A stretch of DNA of 64,000 bases from contig NZ_AP024600.1 in NCBI RefSeq assembly GCF_036322585.1, positions 1,984,001 through 2,048,000 on the forward strand. The letters are read 5' to 3'. The stretch is from Luteolibacter sp. LG18. Lineage in GTDB: Bacteria > Verrucomicrobiota > Verrucomicrobiia > Verrucomicrobiales > Akkermansiaceae. A program made the position numbers and the translations under genes. Shown in pieces: positions 1 through 8,053 of this stretch (positions within the stretch are counted from its first letter, which is position 1; each line of letters opens with the position of its first letter). Under the pieces are notes generated by a model that searched no databases, was not told where the DNA came from, and saw only the letters and a program-made list of their open reading frames with translations.

Positions 1-310
1 TCGGCGGCTCGTTGGCGTTCATCTCGATGAGGGCGTTGTCGACTCCCATGCCGGTGAGGGCGGAGAGGACGTGCTCGACAGTGTGGACCTTCACGGAGCC
101 CTCGGCGAGGGTGGTGGCGCGCTCGACGGTCTGGACCTTGTCGACATCCGCGGCGATGAAGGGCTGGTCCGGCAGGTCGATGCGGCGGAACTTGAAGCCG
201 TGGCCCTCCGGGGCGGGCTTCAGGGTCAGGGTGACCTTTTCACCGGTGTGAAGGGAGGTGCCTTCGAGGGTGGCGGAACCGGCGAGAGTGTGCTGGACGT
301 CGGCGGGCAT
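1..310 (-). CDS. lpxC: UDP-3-O-acyl-N-acetylglucosamine deacetylase LpxC (5' part only)
   Basis: Partial gene: the first 103 codons are here and the rest lies beyond base 1. LpxC is the zinc-dependent deacetylase that commits UDP-3-O-acyl-GlcNAc to lipid A synthesis in the cytoplasm. The visible part follows the LpxC N-terminus: GTSLHTGEKVTLTLKPAP at residues 17-34, then RRIDLP, then VHTVEHVLSALTGMGVDNA at about 75-93. H80 corresponds to the first zinc-ligand histidine of the family (H79 in E. coli). The ATG at 310-308 gives the usual N-terminus. Some Verrucomicrobiota carry an LpxC-FabZ fusion; that end is outside the window, so this cannot be judged. Confidence 0.9.
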   Translation of the reverse strand, partial: MPADVQHTLAGSATLEGTSLHTGEKVTLTLKPAPEGHGFKFRRIDLPDQPFIAADVDKVQTVERATTLAEGSVKVHTVEHVLSALTGMGVDNALIEMNANEPP

Positions 311-420
311 GGGCGCGCAGTGGAAAGGCTGGAGGGCCTGCTGGCAAGGCGGAATCCAGCTCAAGGGCTTGTATCGCAAGGGAGAGCGTGGGCGGGCGGG
401 TTTGCTCCAAACAGATGGAA

Positions 421-546
421 TTGAACCACGGATGGACGCAGATGGACACGGATAGGAGAGGAAGAGGGATGGACGCCAAAGGGAGACATCTCTCCCAATT
501 CGTCCTGTCTTCCATCCGTGTGCATCCGCGTTCATCCGTGGTTGAA
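421..546. repeat. Inverted-repeat element with 33-bp arms
   Basis: Left arm 421-453 reads TTGAACCACGGATGGACGCA and onward; right arm 514-546 is its reverse complement with a few mismatches. The middle (454-513) has no coding signal. The arms contain an internal GGATG/ACGGAT periodicity. It fills most of the 327-bp gap between the lpxC start (310) and the pseudouridine synthase (638); I see no gene in that gap. It looks like a small non-autonomous palindromic repeat of the REP/MITE kind, but only one copy is in the window. Confidence 0.6.
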
Positions 547-637
547 GCTCTTTCCTTCATGAATCCATGGAGATCCCGGCGCCACTTGATACGCATCAGG
601 GCTTGGTTTTGAAGGCGGCGGAGGCGAGGTTGCGGGC

Positions 638-1387
638 ATGGGTGTGCATGCGATCGCCGATTTCCAGGTCCTCGGGGAGAGTGATGACTGGATCGTCGTG
701 GACAAGCCCGCGCCCCTGATCGTCCACCCGGCGAACGGCAAGATCGAACCGAACCTGCTGGGCGGGGTGGAGACGCTGCTGATGTTCGAGATGGAGAACG
801 GGGCGGCGCTTTCGATCATCACCCGGCTGGACCGGGAGACGAGCGGGGTGGTGCTGATCGCGAAGCACCGGGACGCGGCGCGGGATCTTTCCCGGATCTT
901 CGAGCGCCGGGAGGCGCGGAAGGAGTATCTGGCGATCGTCCACGGCTGGCCGGCCTTCGATACCTGGACGAACGATTCGCCGATCCTGCGGGCGGGCGAG
1001 GTCCAGGAGTCTCCGATCTGGCTGCGGCAGATGGTGCACCCGGAGGGACGCGAGTGTGAGACCGGATTTTGGGTGGAACGGCGGTTCGAACGGAACGGCC
1101 GCCCCTTCGCGGTGGTGCGGTGTTTTCCGAAAACCGGGCGGATGCACCAGATCCGGGTGCATCTCCAGCACTCCGGCCACCCGATCGTGGGCGACAAGCT
1201 CTACTCGGGCGAGGGCGCGGAGTATTTGGAATGGACGCGCACCGGCTGGACCCCGGCGCTGCAGGAAAAGCTGCTGCTCCAGCGCCACGCGCTGCATGCG
1301 GCGCTGCTGGGCGTGCCGTGGGGAGGCCACGAGGTGACGTGGCAGTCCGGGCTGGCGGCGGATCTGGCGGAGTTCGCGGCCGGGTGA
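638..1387 (+). CDS. RluA/RluD-family pseudouridine synthase
   Basis: 249-residue enzyme that isomerises uridine to pseudouridine in rRNA or tRNA. The family signature RLDRETSG is at residues 63-70, with the catalytic Asp at 65 (the common preceding HR is TR here). The C-terminal RluA block GRMHQIRVHLQHSGHPIVGD is also present. There is no N-terminal S4 domain, so it resembles the short RluA-like members. The ATG at 638 directly precedes the conserved core (VLGESDDWIVVDKPAPLIVH). The exact target base cannot be read from sequence. It is convergent with the minus-strand SUMF1 gene that ends at 1419. Confidence 0.88.
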   Translation: MGVHAIADFQVLGESDDWIVVDKPAPLIVHPANGKIEPNLLGGVETLLMFEMENGAALSIITRLDRETSGVVLIAKHRDAARDLSRIFERREARKEYLAIVHGWPAFDTWTNDSPILRAGEVQESPIWLRQMVHPEGRECETGFWVERRFERNGRPFAVVRCFPKTGRMHQIRVHLQHSGHPIVGDKLYSGEGAEYLEWTRTGWTPALQEKLLLQRHALHAALLGVPWGGHEVTWQSGLAADLAEFAAG

Positions 1388-1418
1388 GGTCACCGGCCGC
1401 GGGTGGCCGCGGATCCGG

Positions 1419-2195
1419 TCAGTTTTCGATCACGCAGCGGAAGCCGTTGTCGAAATCGTAGAGGGGGCTGGTGACGATGGCGCGCTGGTTGACATAGACT
1501 TTGTCATTGTCCGCCCAGGAGCCGCCGCGGAGGGCTCTGGACTCGCACCATTCCCACACGTTGCCACCTAGGTTGTGGAGGCCCAGGCCGTTGGTGGTGC
1601 CGCTGTCCACGGGGGCGGTGTAGAGATAGGGGTCCTTGAAGCCGGTGATGAGGCCCTTGGTCCCCTTGCCGGCGTTCGATTTCCACAGATCCTTGAGGTG
1701 GGCGAGATCGGCCGGGGAGGCATCCCGCCATTCCTGGCCACAGTAGTTGTAGAGGCCGCTGGCGGTGGCGGGGGGCCACTCCTCGCCCCACGGATAGGTG
1801 CTACCGCCTGCGGCGGCATTCCATTCCGCGGAGGTGGGAAGCCGGTATTTACGCCCTTCCTTGGCGGACATCCAATCGCACCACGCCTTGGCGTCGTCCC
1901 ACTTCAGATTGGCAGCGGGGTGGTTATAGCCCTGATTGTAGAAGGGGGCGGGATAGCCGCGGCCCGCGAGCTGGTATTGCGCCACGCTGGTTTCCGTCGT
2001 GCACATCAGGACCTTCGTTCCCGGCACGGGCACGAATTTCATGCCGATCGAGTTCACGAAGGGAGAGGCCACGGATGCGGTGGAGGGATTTCCGGAACCA
2101 CTGCCGGAGGAGGTCGGCGCGCACTGGGTCAGCAGCCCGAAGGCGGAGCAGGCCGCCACGGAGGCCAGCCGGGTGAGGATGGGTTGTGTTTTCAT
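1419..2195 (-). CDS. Secreted SUMF1-fold lipoprotein-like protein, paralogue 1
   Basis: 258 residues, last gene of the minus-strand secreted cluster. The start chosen is the ATG at 2195, because it opens directly on a signal peptide ending LLTQC (C25); an ATG 30 codons upstream adds an unlikely His/Pro-rich leader. The rest is an FGE-sulfatase (SUMF1/EgtB/PvdO) domain: NSIGMKFVPVPGT near residue 50, EGRKYRLPTSAEWNAAA, NLGGNVWEWCE, LRGGSW, and a final NGFRC. The two active-site cysteines of true formylglycine-generating enzymes are absent from the segment after RGGSW, so catalysis is unlikely and a binding role is more plausible. 26 bp downstream of paralogue 2. Confidence 0.82.
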   Translation of the reverse strand: MKTQPILTRLASVAACSAFGLLTQCAPTSSGSGSGNPSTASVASPFVNSIGMKFVPVPGTKVLMCTTETSVAQYQLAGRGYPAPFYNQGYNHPAANLKWDDAKAWCDWMSAKEGRKYRLPTSAEWNAAAGGSTYPWGEEWPPATASGLYNYCGQEWRDASPADLAHLKDLWKSNAGKGTKGLITGFKDPYLYTAPVDSGTTNGLGLHNLGGNVWEWCESRALRGGSWADNDKVYVNQRAIVTSPLYDFDNGFRCVIEN

Positions 2196-2221
2196 GGTCG
2201 GACGAGGAGGCGGGAGAAATG

Positions 2222-3106
2222 TTAGTGGACCAGCACACAGCGGAAGCCAGTGGTGGTGCTGTGGGCGAGGCTTTTGACCGGCCAATCGGAGCTGCCCAGC
2301 GAGCCGCGTTCGTGGTTGCGGATCGCGTAGGCATTCGCGCTCTTCCAGTTGCTGCCGCGGGTCACCCGCAGGCCGGTCATCTTGTCCACCCAGCCATCGC
2401 AGACTTCCGAGACATTGCCGACCATGTCATGGAGGCCCGCGGCGTTGGGGGCATAGCTGCCTACGGGGGCTGTGAACTTATGGTGGTCGGTATACCCGCC
2501 GATGGCCGCGAAGCTTTTCGAAGTCATCGCGTCCCGGATCGTGGCGAGTTGCTGCTGATCGTAGAAGGAGTGGCTGTTCGGAACGTTCTTGCTGAATTCG
2601 GTCTTGAGTTGAGTCCGTTCGGATTCGGAGCTGCCTTTGAGTTCTTGCCCAGCCAGGTTGCCAACATTGCTCGCTGGCGGCCAGGAACCGGGGGACTTGC
2701 CCGCGGCGGCCAGCCATTCCGTTTCGGTAGGCAGGCGGTAGGTATGCCCGTCCTTCCGGCTCAGCCATTCGCAGAACTTCACGGCGTCGCCCGCGGTCAT
2801 GTTCACGACGGGGTGGTTGCCGCCCTGGGGATATTCGGAGCCTTGGAAGGGGAGCCCGGATTGCTGATACTGGGCCACGGTGGTTTCGGTCGTACACATC
2901 AGGATGTTCGTGCCTGGAACAGGGACGAACTTCATGCCGAGCGAGTTGGTGTAGGGGCTTTCCTTCGTTACGGATTGGAGGTTGGCACCGCTGGTGCCGC
3001 CGCCCGTGGAAACCGGGGTGGTCGCGCACTGGGTGAGAAGGCAAACGGCGGAACACGCGAGGACACGGGCGAAAAGCGATGGGATGGAGGGAGGAGTGGC
3101 TTTCAT
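2222..3106 (-). CDS. Secreted SUMF1-fold lipoprotein-like protein, paralogue 2
   Basis: 294 residues; the longest of the three tandem paralogues. The ATG at 3106 starts a signal peptide ending LLTQC (C27), followed by a low-complexity Gly/Thr linker; an upstream ATG at 3184 adds 26 implausible residues. SUMF1-fold landmarks are NSLGMKFVPVPGT, GHTYRLPTETEWLAAA, GLHDMVGNVSEVCDG, VTRGSNWK and TTGFRCVLVH. Compared with paralogue 1 it has an insertion (about 40 residues) between the RLPTETEW motif and GLHDMVGN. The FGE catalytic Cys pair is missing. The DNA near the GMKFVPVPGT codons is strongly alike between paralogues 2 and 3, pointing to tandem duplication. Confidence 0.82.
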   Translation of the reverse strand: MKATPPSIPSLFARVLACSAVCLLTQCATTPVSTGGGTSGANLQSVTKESPYTNSLGMKFVPVPGTNILMCTTETTVAQYQQSGLPFQGSEYPQGGNHPVVNMTAGDAVKFCEWLSRKDGHTYRLPTETEWLAAAGKSPGSWPPASNVGNLAGQELKGSSESERTQLKTEFSKNVPNSHSFYDQQQLATIRDAMTSKSFAAIGGYTDHHKFTAPVGSYAPNAAGLHDMVGNVSEVCDGWVDKMTGLRVTRGSNWKSANAYAIRNHERGSLGSSDWPVKSLAHSTTTGFRCVLVH

Positions 3107-3180
3107 GGGGAGAGGTGGTGGGGAAAAATGATCTAAGAGAATGGGCGAATGGCAGGCACGGGGGCGGTTGTGGAAACGGC

Positions 3181-3939
3181 TCACCGTTCCACCACCAGAC
3201 GGAGACCTGCCTGGGATTGCCCGGAGGTAGGATAGTAGGTCTCCAGCTCGCGCTTGTCGTCACCCGCGCTGTTGTTGCTGCCTCCACGGGTCATGGGACC
3301 ATCACCGACCCATTCCGCCACGTTGCCGAAGAGGTCATGGATGCCGAGGGCGTTGGCCGGGTAGCTCCCAACCGCGGCACGGGTGGGGTTTCCGTCCTGG
3401 AACCCCTTGATAATCGGAAGCTTTTGAACGCCATTGCCTCTCAGATAACTTTTCATGTCATCGGTTTTACGTTCCTCCCCGGAGTAGTTGGCGAAGTTCG
3501 AGGGCGGCGGCCAAGCGGAACCCCATGGGTAGGGCGTGGAGGCTCCCACCGCGGCGGCGCTCCATTCGGCATTGGTTGGCAGGCGGTAGCGTCGGCCTTC
3601 TTTGAGGGACAATTGTTCGCACCATTTTTTGGCTTCATTCCATCCGGTGTCCCATTGGGGGTGATTCCCACTGTTGCCCCAGGAATCCAGAGGGGGCGCT
3701 CCACCTCCGGCTACCCATTGTTGCTCGGTCGTCTCCGTGGTGCACATCAGGATATTGGTGCCAGGAACGGGCACGAACTTCATGCCCAGCGAGTTCACGA
3801 AGGGGGACGAGGCGGTGGCCGCCGCCGTGGTCCCGCCACCGCCAGACGAAACCGGGGTGGGAGCGCAGTGGGTGAGGAGGCATACGGCGGAACACGCGGC
3901 GGCGCGTGCCATGAAGGAAAGGACGGGGGCAGATTTCAT
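3181..3939 (-). CDS. Secreted SUMF1-fold lipoprotein-like protein, paralogue 3
   Basis: 252 residues. Signal peptide ends LLTHC (C25), then a Ser/Gly linker and an FGE-sulfatase fold: NSLGMKFVPVPGT, EGRRYRLPTNAEWSAAA, ALGIHDLFGNVAEWVGDG, MTRGGSNN, and a degenerate end AGLRLVVER in place of the usual GFR. No active-site Cys pair. It is the first SUMF1 gene after the caspase-like gene (119 bp apart) and 74 bp before paralogue 2. The His before the putative lipid-bearing Cys is unusual for a lipobox, so lipidation is uncertain; secretion is likely. Function is inferred only as binding or scaffolding. Confidence 0.82.
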   Translation of the reverse strand: MKSAPVLSFMARAAACSAVCLLTHCAPTPVSSGGGGTTAAATASSPFVNSLGMKFVPVPGTNILMCTTETTEQQWVAGGGAPPLDSWGNSGNHPQWDTGWNEAKKWCEQLSLKEGRRYRLPTNAEWSAAAVGASTPYPWGSAWPPPSNFANYSGEERKTDDMKSYLRGNGVQKLPIIKGFQDGNPTRAAVGSYPANALGIHDLFGNVAEWVGDGPMTRGGSNNSAGDDKRELETYYPTSGQSQAGLRLVVER

Positions 3940-3947
3940 GAGCAGGG

Positions 3948-3987
3948 GGCAGGATAAAGGATTGTTAGATCTCCTTCATATCCTGCC
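3948..3987. other. Intergenic hairpin between caspase and SUMF1 genes
   Basis: GGCAGGATAAAGGA at 3948-3961 can pair with TCCTTCATATCCTGCC at 3972-3987, leaving a loop of about 10 nt. There is no U-run on either side, so it is not a typical terminator. It lies just upstream of the SUMF1 paralogue 3 start (3939), where a structure in the mRNA could affect processing or translation between the two genes. Confidence 0.35.
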
Positions 3988-4058
3988 GATCCGCCTGTCT
4001 TCAATCTGGAAATGGCGCTCCCGCCCGCTTGTCGGGGCACGGGAGGTTCGTCGCCTGA

Positions 4059-5405
4059 TCAGGTGTCGATGAAGAAGTCGTCCTTGGGCTTCTTCGGGGC
4101 CGGAGCGGGTTTGCGCGGGGCCGTGGGTGTCTCCGCTTTGGCCTTGGGTTTCGGGGTGGAGCGTGGCGTTTCGTCGTCCACCGCGGCGGCGGTTTCCTTG
4201 ACGCCGGCGATCTGGAGTCCGGCCTGGGTGGCGGCGTCCAGCTTGCCGGTGCGGGGCAGGCCGCTCTGGGCTTGGAAGTCGAGGATCGCCTTCTGGGTGC
4301 CGAGGCCCATGTTGCCGTCCGCGGAGCCGCCGTAGAGCTGGTGTTGCTTCAGTTTCTCCTGGGCCTTGCCGAGGATCTTCTTCTTCGAGGAGGCGTTGTA
4401 GCCGCTGTAGGCGGTGCCGTCGAAAAGCTGGTCCATCGCGAAGAACCCGTTCGCGGGAATGGCTGGAAGCGCGGGTGCCTCCGGCGGCGGGGCCGGAGTG
4501 GTGGCCGCGACGTTGCTGGCGGCGGGGGCGAAATGGAAGGTGCCGTAGAACTTGCTGTTCGACCACGGTTCCTGCTTGCCGTTGGTGGCCTTGGAGACGC
4601 GCGCGCCGACGTTCTTGAAGACCTTTTCGAAATCGATGCCGGGTTGGCCGATTTCCTCGAGGAGAGCGGCGGTGTAGGGGCTGTTCGCACCACCCCCATC
4701 CTCGGCGGTGGTGTCCGGGCTGGTGGCGAAGGCGATGAACATGCCGCGGGGGATGTCCTTCGGCACCGTGAGGCCGCCGGAGCCGATCGAACGGGTGGTG
4801 GAGCCGGCGGGAGATGCGGTGCCACCGGTCGCCTGGGTGTCGGTGTTGCTGGTTTTGGCCCGCAACGCGTTGAGGCGGGTGGCTTTCGCGTCGTCGTCCT
4901 TGGCGGCCGCGGCCTTGCCCTTCGAGAAGGGATCGTCCCGGCAGCAATCGAGCACCAGCATGTTGAGGGAGCTGCCGGTGCCTTCGAGGGTCTTCATGAC
5001 GGTGTCCATGGGCAGGGTTTCCTCCGGGACCTTGTATTCGGAGGAAAGATCGGCATCGACCGGCACGAGGTAGTTGCGGCCGTTGATCTGCAAACCGTGG
5101 CCTGCGTAGTAGATGAGGCAGACGCCGTCCTTCGGCACCTTGGCGGCGAATTCCTCGAGGGTGGCCTTGAGGGTTTTCTGGTTCGCGTCGAGTCGCTCGG
5201 TGACCTGGAAACCGAGGGTGCGGAGCTTGGTGGCCATGGCGGCGGCGTCGCTCCGGGGATTGATCAGGATGCGGGTGTGTTGGTAGGCGCTGTTGCCGAT
5301 GACGAGGGCCTGGCGGGATTCCGCGCGGGCATGGTCCGCCATTCCCACAAGAAGGATCGTGGCGGCCACGGTGCCGAAGACAGGGAAACGGAAGCGTGTT
5401 GTCAT
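4059..5405 (-). CDS. Secreted caspase-like (peptidase C14) protease with peptidoglycan-binding-like domain
   Basis: 448 residues. N-terminal signal peptide (about 1-28, ending DHARA), then a caspase-fold domain from RQALVIGNSAYQ (31-42). The catalytic dyad is intact: His103 in IYYAGHGLQINGRNYLVP and Cys155 in LVLDCCRDDPF. After a Pro/Ala linker comes a peptidoglycan-binding-like module (about 330-395: DGNMGLGTQKAILDFQAQSG, LPRTGKLDAATQAGL), then a Lys/Pro-rich tail ending DFFIDT. Bacterial caspase homologues usually cut after basic residues; the target here is unknown. It sits between a retropepsin-like protease (70 bp upstream) and three SUMF1-fold genes, all on the same strand and all with signal peptides, so an envelope-located proteolytic unit is plausible. 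Confidence 0.88.
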   Translation of the reverse strand: MTTRFRFPVFGTVAATILLVGMADHARAESRQALVIGNSAYQHTRILINPRSDAAAMATKLRTLGFQVTERLDANQKTLKATLEEFAAKVPKDGVCLIYYAGHGLQINGRNYLVPVDADLSSEYKVPEETLPMDTVMKTLEGTGSSLNMLVLDCCRDDPFSKGKAAAAKDDDAKATRLNALRAKTSNTDTQATGGTASPAGSTTRSIGSGGLTVPKDIPRGMFIAFATSPDTTAEDGGGANSPYTAALLEEIGQPGIDFEKVFKNVGARVSKATNGKQEPWSNSKFYGTFHFAPAASNVAATTPAPPPEAPALPAIPANGFFAMDQLFDGTAYSGYNASSKKKILGKAQEKLKQHQLYGGSADGNMGLGTQKAILDFQAQSGLPRTGKLDAATQAGLQIAGVKETAAAVDDETPRSTPKPKAKAETPTAPRKPAPAPKKPKDDFFIDT

Positions 5406-5475
5406 GGCAGGGGGAGAGGTGATGGAAAGGGAAGATAGGGAAGCCGGGACGGATCATCAAGATCGTCCGTCGGGA

Positions 5476-6543
5476 TCAGGGGACGGCGAGGGTGATCGTG
5501 CCGGGCTGGCGGTTGCGGCGGATCCGGAAGGTGGCCTTGGCACCGGGGGTGCGCACGAGATCGAACATTGTCGCGAAGCTGGGCGGCGAGCCACTGCCGT
5601 TGAGCTCGAGGATGCGGTCGCCGTCCTGGAGTCCGGCGTGTTCACCCGCGCCGCCGGGGAGGAGTTTCACGCAGAGCGCCGTGGTGCGGTCCGGATCGGG
5701 AAGGAAGGCGGCCTGGAGGCGGTTCGGCGGTAGCGGCTGGTAGGCCGGGGCTCGCTCGGAGGGCTGGAAGTAAACGCGCTTGCCGGGGCCATCGACGACC
5801 ATGGTGGTGGTGGTGAAGGTTTCCAGTCCGAGGAGGATGGAGGCGCCATCGTGGCCGGGATCGAAGAAGGCCTCGCCGACATTGGTGTGGCGGAACTGGA
5901 GCGGAGGGAGATCGAAGGCGATGTCGTGGGCGACGGGGTTCGCGAAGGCACCGCCGGGGCTGGCCGGGCTGAGGCCTTCGGAAAGGGTCAGCGGGGTGTC
6001 CGGATGGGCCTTCCGCCAGGCGGCCCAGCGGTCATTGGTGAGGCAGACGCCACGGCGCGCGCCACTGTCCAGGAAGACCTCGCCAAGCTGGGGATGGCGG
6101 ATGGCGAGGCTGTCGCGCTCGGCGATGATCGGAAACGAGGCCCAGCCGCGGACGTCGGGGAGGGTGGTGGGGAATTCGTGGCGGCCGGTGGGGAGGTCGA
6201 GCTTCCACAGGCTGCCCTTCAGCAGCGGCCAGCCGAGGATGCCCTTTGCACCGGGGATTTCCGCGGCGAGGACGGTGGCGCTTTCGGTGAGCGGCGGCTG
6301 TTTCGCGGAGAGACGGAGGTCGACCGCGGCGGTTTTGCCGGTGGCGTCGGGCAGGGTTTCCGGGAACACCACCAGCGGCACGGACGAGCCGGTGTCGACC
6401 AGCAGCGGCGTGGCCTTGCCATTGAGCTGGAGGGTGACGAGCGCCTGGGACCGGACTTCCCGGGGCTTGGCGACGATCGGAGGAGGAGCAGCCCGGGCAA
6501 TCGCGACGGCCAGCAGCAGCGGCAGGAAACGGAGGGCGGGCAT
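5476..6543 (-). CDS. Secreted retropepsin-like aspartic protease with C-terminal PDZ domain
   Basis: 355 residues with a signal peptide ending ARAA. The aspartyl-protease motif LLVDTGSSVPLVVF has the active Asp at 50. A second half-site, EVFLDSGARRG (around residue 155), suggests a two-lobed single chain rather than a homodimer. The C-terminal about 80 residues (AGEHAGLQDGDRILELNGSG) form a PDZ-like domain. It is the first gene of the minus-strand cluster with the caspase and SUMF1 genes and is divergent from the Nif3 gene at 6608. Natural substrates are not known for such proteins; processing of a neighbouring secreted protein is a guess. Confidence 0.8.
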   Translation of the reverse strand: MPALRFLPLLLAVAIARAAPPPIVAKPREVRSQALVTLQLNGKATPLLVDTGSSVPLVVFPETLPDATGKTAAVDLRLSAKQPPLTESATVLAAEIPGAKGILGWPLLKGSLWKLDLPTGRHEFPTTLPDVRGWASFPIIAERDSLAIRHPQLGEVFLDSGARRGVCLTNDRWAAWRKAHPDTPLTLSEGLSPASPGGAFANPVAHDIAFDLPPLQFRHTNVGEAFFDPGHDGASILLGLETFTTTTMVVDGPGKRVYFQPSERAPAYQPLPPNRLQAAFLPDPDRTTALCVKLLPGGAGEHAGLQDGDRILELNGSGSPPSFATMFDLVRTPGAKATFRIRRNRQPGTITLAVP

Positions 6544-6594
6544 GCCTCGCCATCAAAGGGGGCGAGGGAGGGCTGGGCAAGCCCGCGGCCATGG

Positions 6595-6600
6595 GCTAGA
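6595..6600 (+). promoter_or_regulatory. Possible -10 element of the Nif3 gene
   Basis: GCTAGA ends 7 nt before the ATG at 6608, in a gap of only 64 bp to the divergent protease gene. The region 17 nt further upstream has only a weak -35 match (GCTGGG). If used, the transcript would start at or next to the start codon. Confidence 0.25.
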
Positions 6601-6607
6601 GAGCGGC

Positions 6608-7375
6608 ATGGATGCGAGCGGTGTGAATCTGGCGGCCCTGACGGGCGTTCTCGATGCGGAGCTGCGGATCGGCGAGATCGCGGACTACTCCGGGGCGGTC
6701 AACGGGCTGCAATTGGAGAATGGCGGCGCGGTGCCGCGGATCGTGGCGGCGGTGGACGCCTCGCTGGCGGTGGTGGAGGCCGCGGCGGCGGGCGGGCCGG
6801 GCCTGCTGCTGGTGCACCACGGGATGTTCTGGCAGGGGACGCAGCCGGTGCGTGGCGCGTTTTACCGGAAGCTGAAGGTGGCGATGGACGCCGGGCTGGC
6901 GATCTACTCGGCCCACCTGCCGCTGGACGTCCATCCGGAGTGGGGGAACAACATTCTGCTCGCCCGCGCGATCGGTTTGCAGGATCCGGTACCGTTCCTG
7001 GATTGGAAGGGGCGTCCGATGGGGCTTCGCGGCGGCTGGCAGGGGACTCGGCAGCAATTGGTGGAGGCGACCGCAGCGGCGGTGGGCGGCCCGGTGCATG
7101 TCTGCCCGGGTGGCAAAGATTCCATTTCAAGCGTGGGCCTGGTCACCGGCGGGGCGGGCAGCGAGGTGGCGGCGGCCGCGGCCAGCGGGATCGATGCCTT
7201 CCTTACCGGGGAGGGTCCGCACTGGAGCTATCCGCTGGCAGAGGAGTTGGGAATCAACGTGTTGTATGCCGGGCACTACGCCACCGAGACCTTCGGGGTG
7301 AAGGCGCTGGCGGCGGAGTTGTCACGTCGCTATGACATTCCTTGGGAATTCATCGACCGCCCGACCGGGCTCTGA
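6608..7375 (+). CDS. Nif3-like dinuclear metal centre protein (YbgI/YqfO family)
   Basis: 255 residues. The family binds two metal ions; its biochemical role is unsettled, although members are often labelled GTP cyclohydrolase type 2 homologues. Metal-ligand motifs are visible: VHHGMFW at 69-75, YSAHLPLD in the middle, LTGEGPHW and AGHYATE near the end. The ATG at 6608 is chosen because the family's N-terminus (ALTGVLDAELRIGEIADYSG) follows at once; the open frame extends far upstream but across the divergent protease gene. The next gene (DNA glycosylase) begins 2 nt after its stop, so the two are cotranscribed. Confidence 0.88.
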   Translation: MDASGVNLAALTGVLDAELRIGEIADYSGAVNGLQLENGGAVPRIVAAVDASLAVVEAAAAGGPGLLLVHHGMFWQGTQPVRGAFYRKLKVAMDAGLAIYSAHLPLDVHPEWGNNILLARAIGLQDPVPFLDWKGRPMGLRGGWQGTRQQLVEATAAAVGGPVHVCPGGKDSISSVGLVTGGAGSEVAAAAASGIDAFLTGEGPHWSYPLAEELGINVLYAGHYATETFGVKALAAELSRRYDIPWEFIDRPTGL

Positions 7376-7377
7376 AG

Positions 7378-7941
7378 ATGGAGCGGATCGGTCCGGAGTT
7401 TTTCCAGCGGCATCCCGTGGCCTGCGCCCGGGAGTTGATCGGATGCCTGTTCCACTGGCACGGTTGTGCCGGTAGAATCGTGGAAACGGAGGCCTATGCG
7501 GCGGAGGGAGACCCGGCCTGCCATACCTTTTTTCGGCCCGGCGCGCGGCGGTTCGTGGCATCCCATGAAGCCGGGGATGCATATGTCTATCTCAACTACG
7601 GCGTCCACTGGCTGTTTAACATTCTCGTTCGGGGAGGCGGCATGGACGGCTTCGTGCTGCTCCGGGCGCTGGAGCCGGTGGCCGGGCTGGAGGCCATGCG
7701 GGAGCGCCGGCCGGATGTCCGGGATGTGGATCTTTGCGCCGGACCGGGTAAGCTGACCAAGGCCCTCGGCATCGATGGCGGACATCATGCCGCGGCATTT
7801 CTTGATGATCCGCAGTGCTTGATAATCAGGAATTCGGCGAAATCGGTAATGGAAGGACCCCGGATCGGGATCTCGACAGCCGTGGACTTGCCTTGGCGCT
7901 TCGGGCTGGCGGGGTCGGTGTCGCTCAGCCGGAAATTTTAG
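7378..7941 (+). CDS. 3-methyladenine DNA glycosylase (AAG/Mpg family)
   Basis: 187 residues; base-excision repair enzyme that removes alkylated purines. The active-site strand GRIVETEAYAAEGDPACHTF carries the catalytic Glu at 36, and YVYLNYGVHWLFNIL and CAGPGKLTKALGI are the typical AAG blocks. The ATG at 7378 lies 2 nt after the Nif3 stop codon, giving a tight operon and the normal AAG N-terminus; an ATG at 7342 would overlap the Nif3 gene. Length is normal for bacterial members (about 190). Confidence 0.9.
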   Translation: MERIGPEFFQRHPVACARELIGCLFHWHGCAGRIVETEAYAAEGDPACHTFFRPGARRFVASHEAGDAYVYLNYGVHWLFNILVRGGGMDGFVLLRALEPVAGLEAMRERRPDVRDVDLCAGPGKLTKALGIDGGHHAAAFLDDPQCLIIRNSAKSVMEGPRIGISTAVDLPWRFGLAGSVSLSRKF

Positions 7942-8053
7942 AAATTTGCCGGGAGGGCAGGAAGTTGATCCCGGTGGGCGGGCAAGCGGCGTGGAATGAT
8001 GCCTTTTGCTGGAACCGATTGGAAATGAATTGGTTGCTCTGCCCGGAAAGTGG

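Noticed and set aside
1419-3939. Annotating the SUMF1-fold proteins as active formylglycine-generating enzymes
   Set aside because: The active-site Cys pair is missing in all three and no sulfatase gene is in the window.
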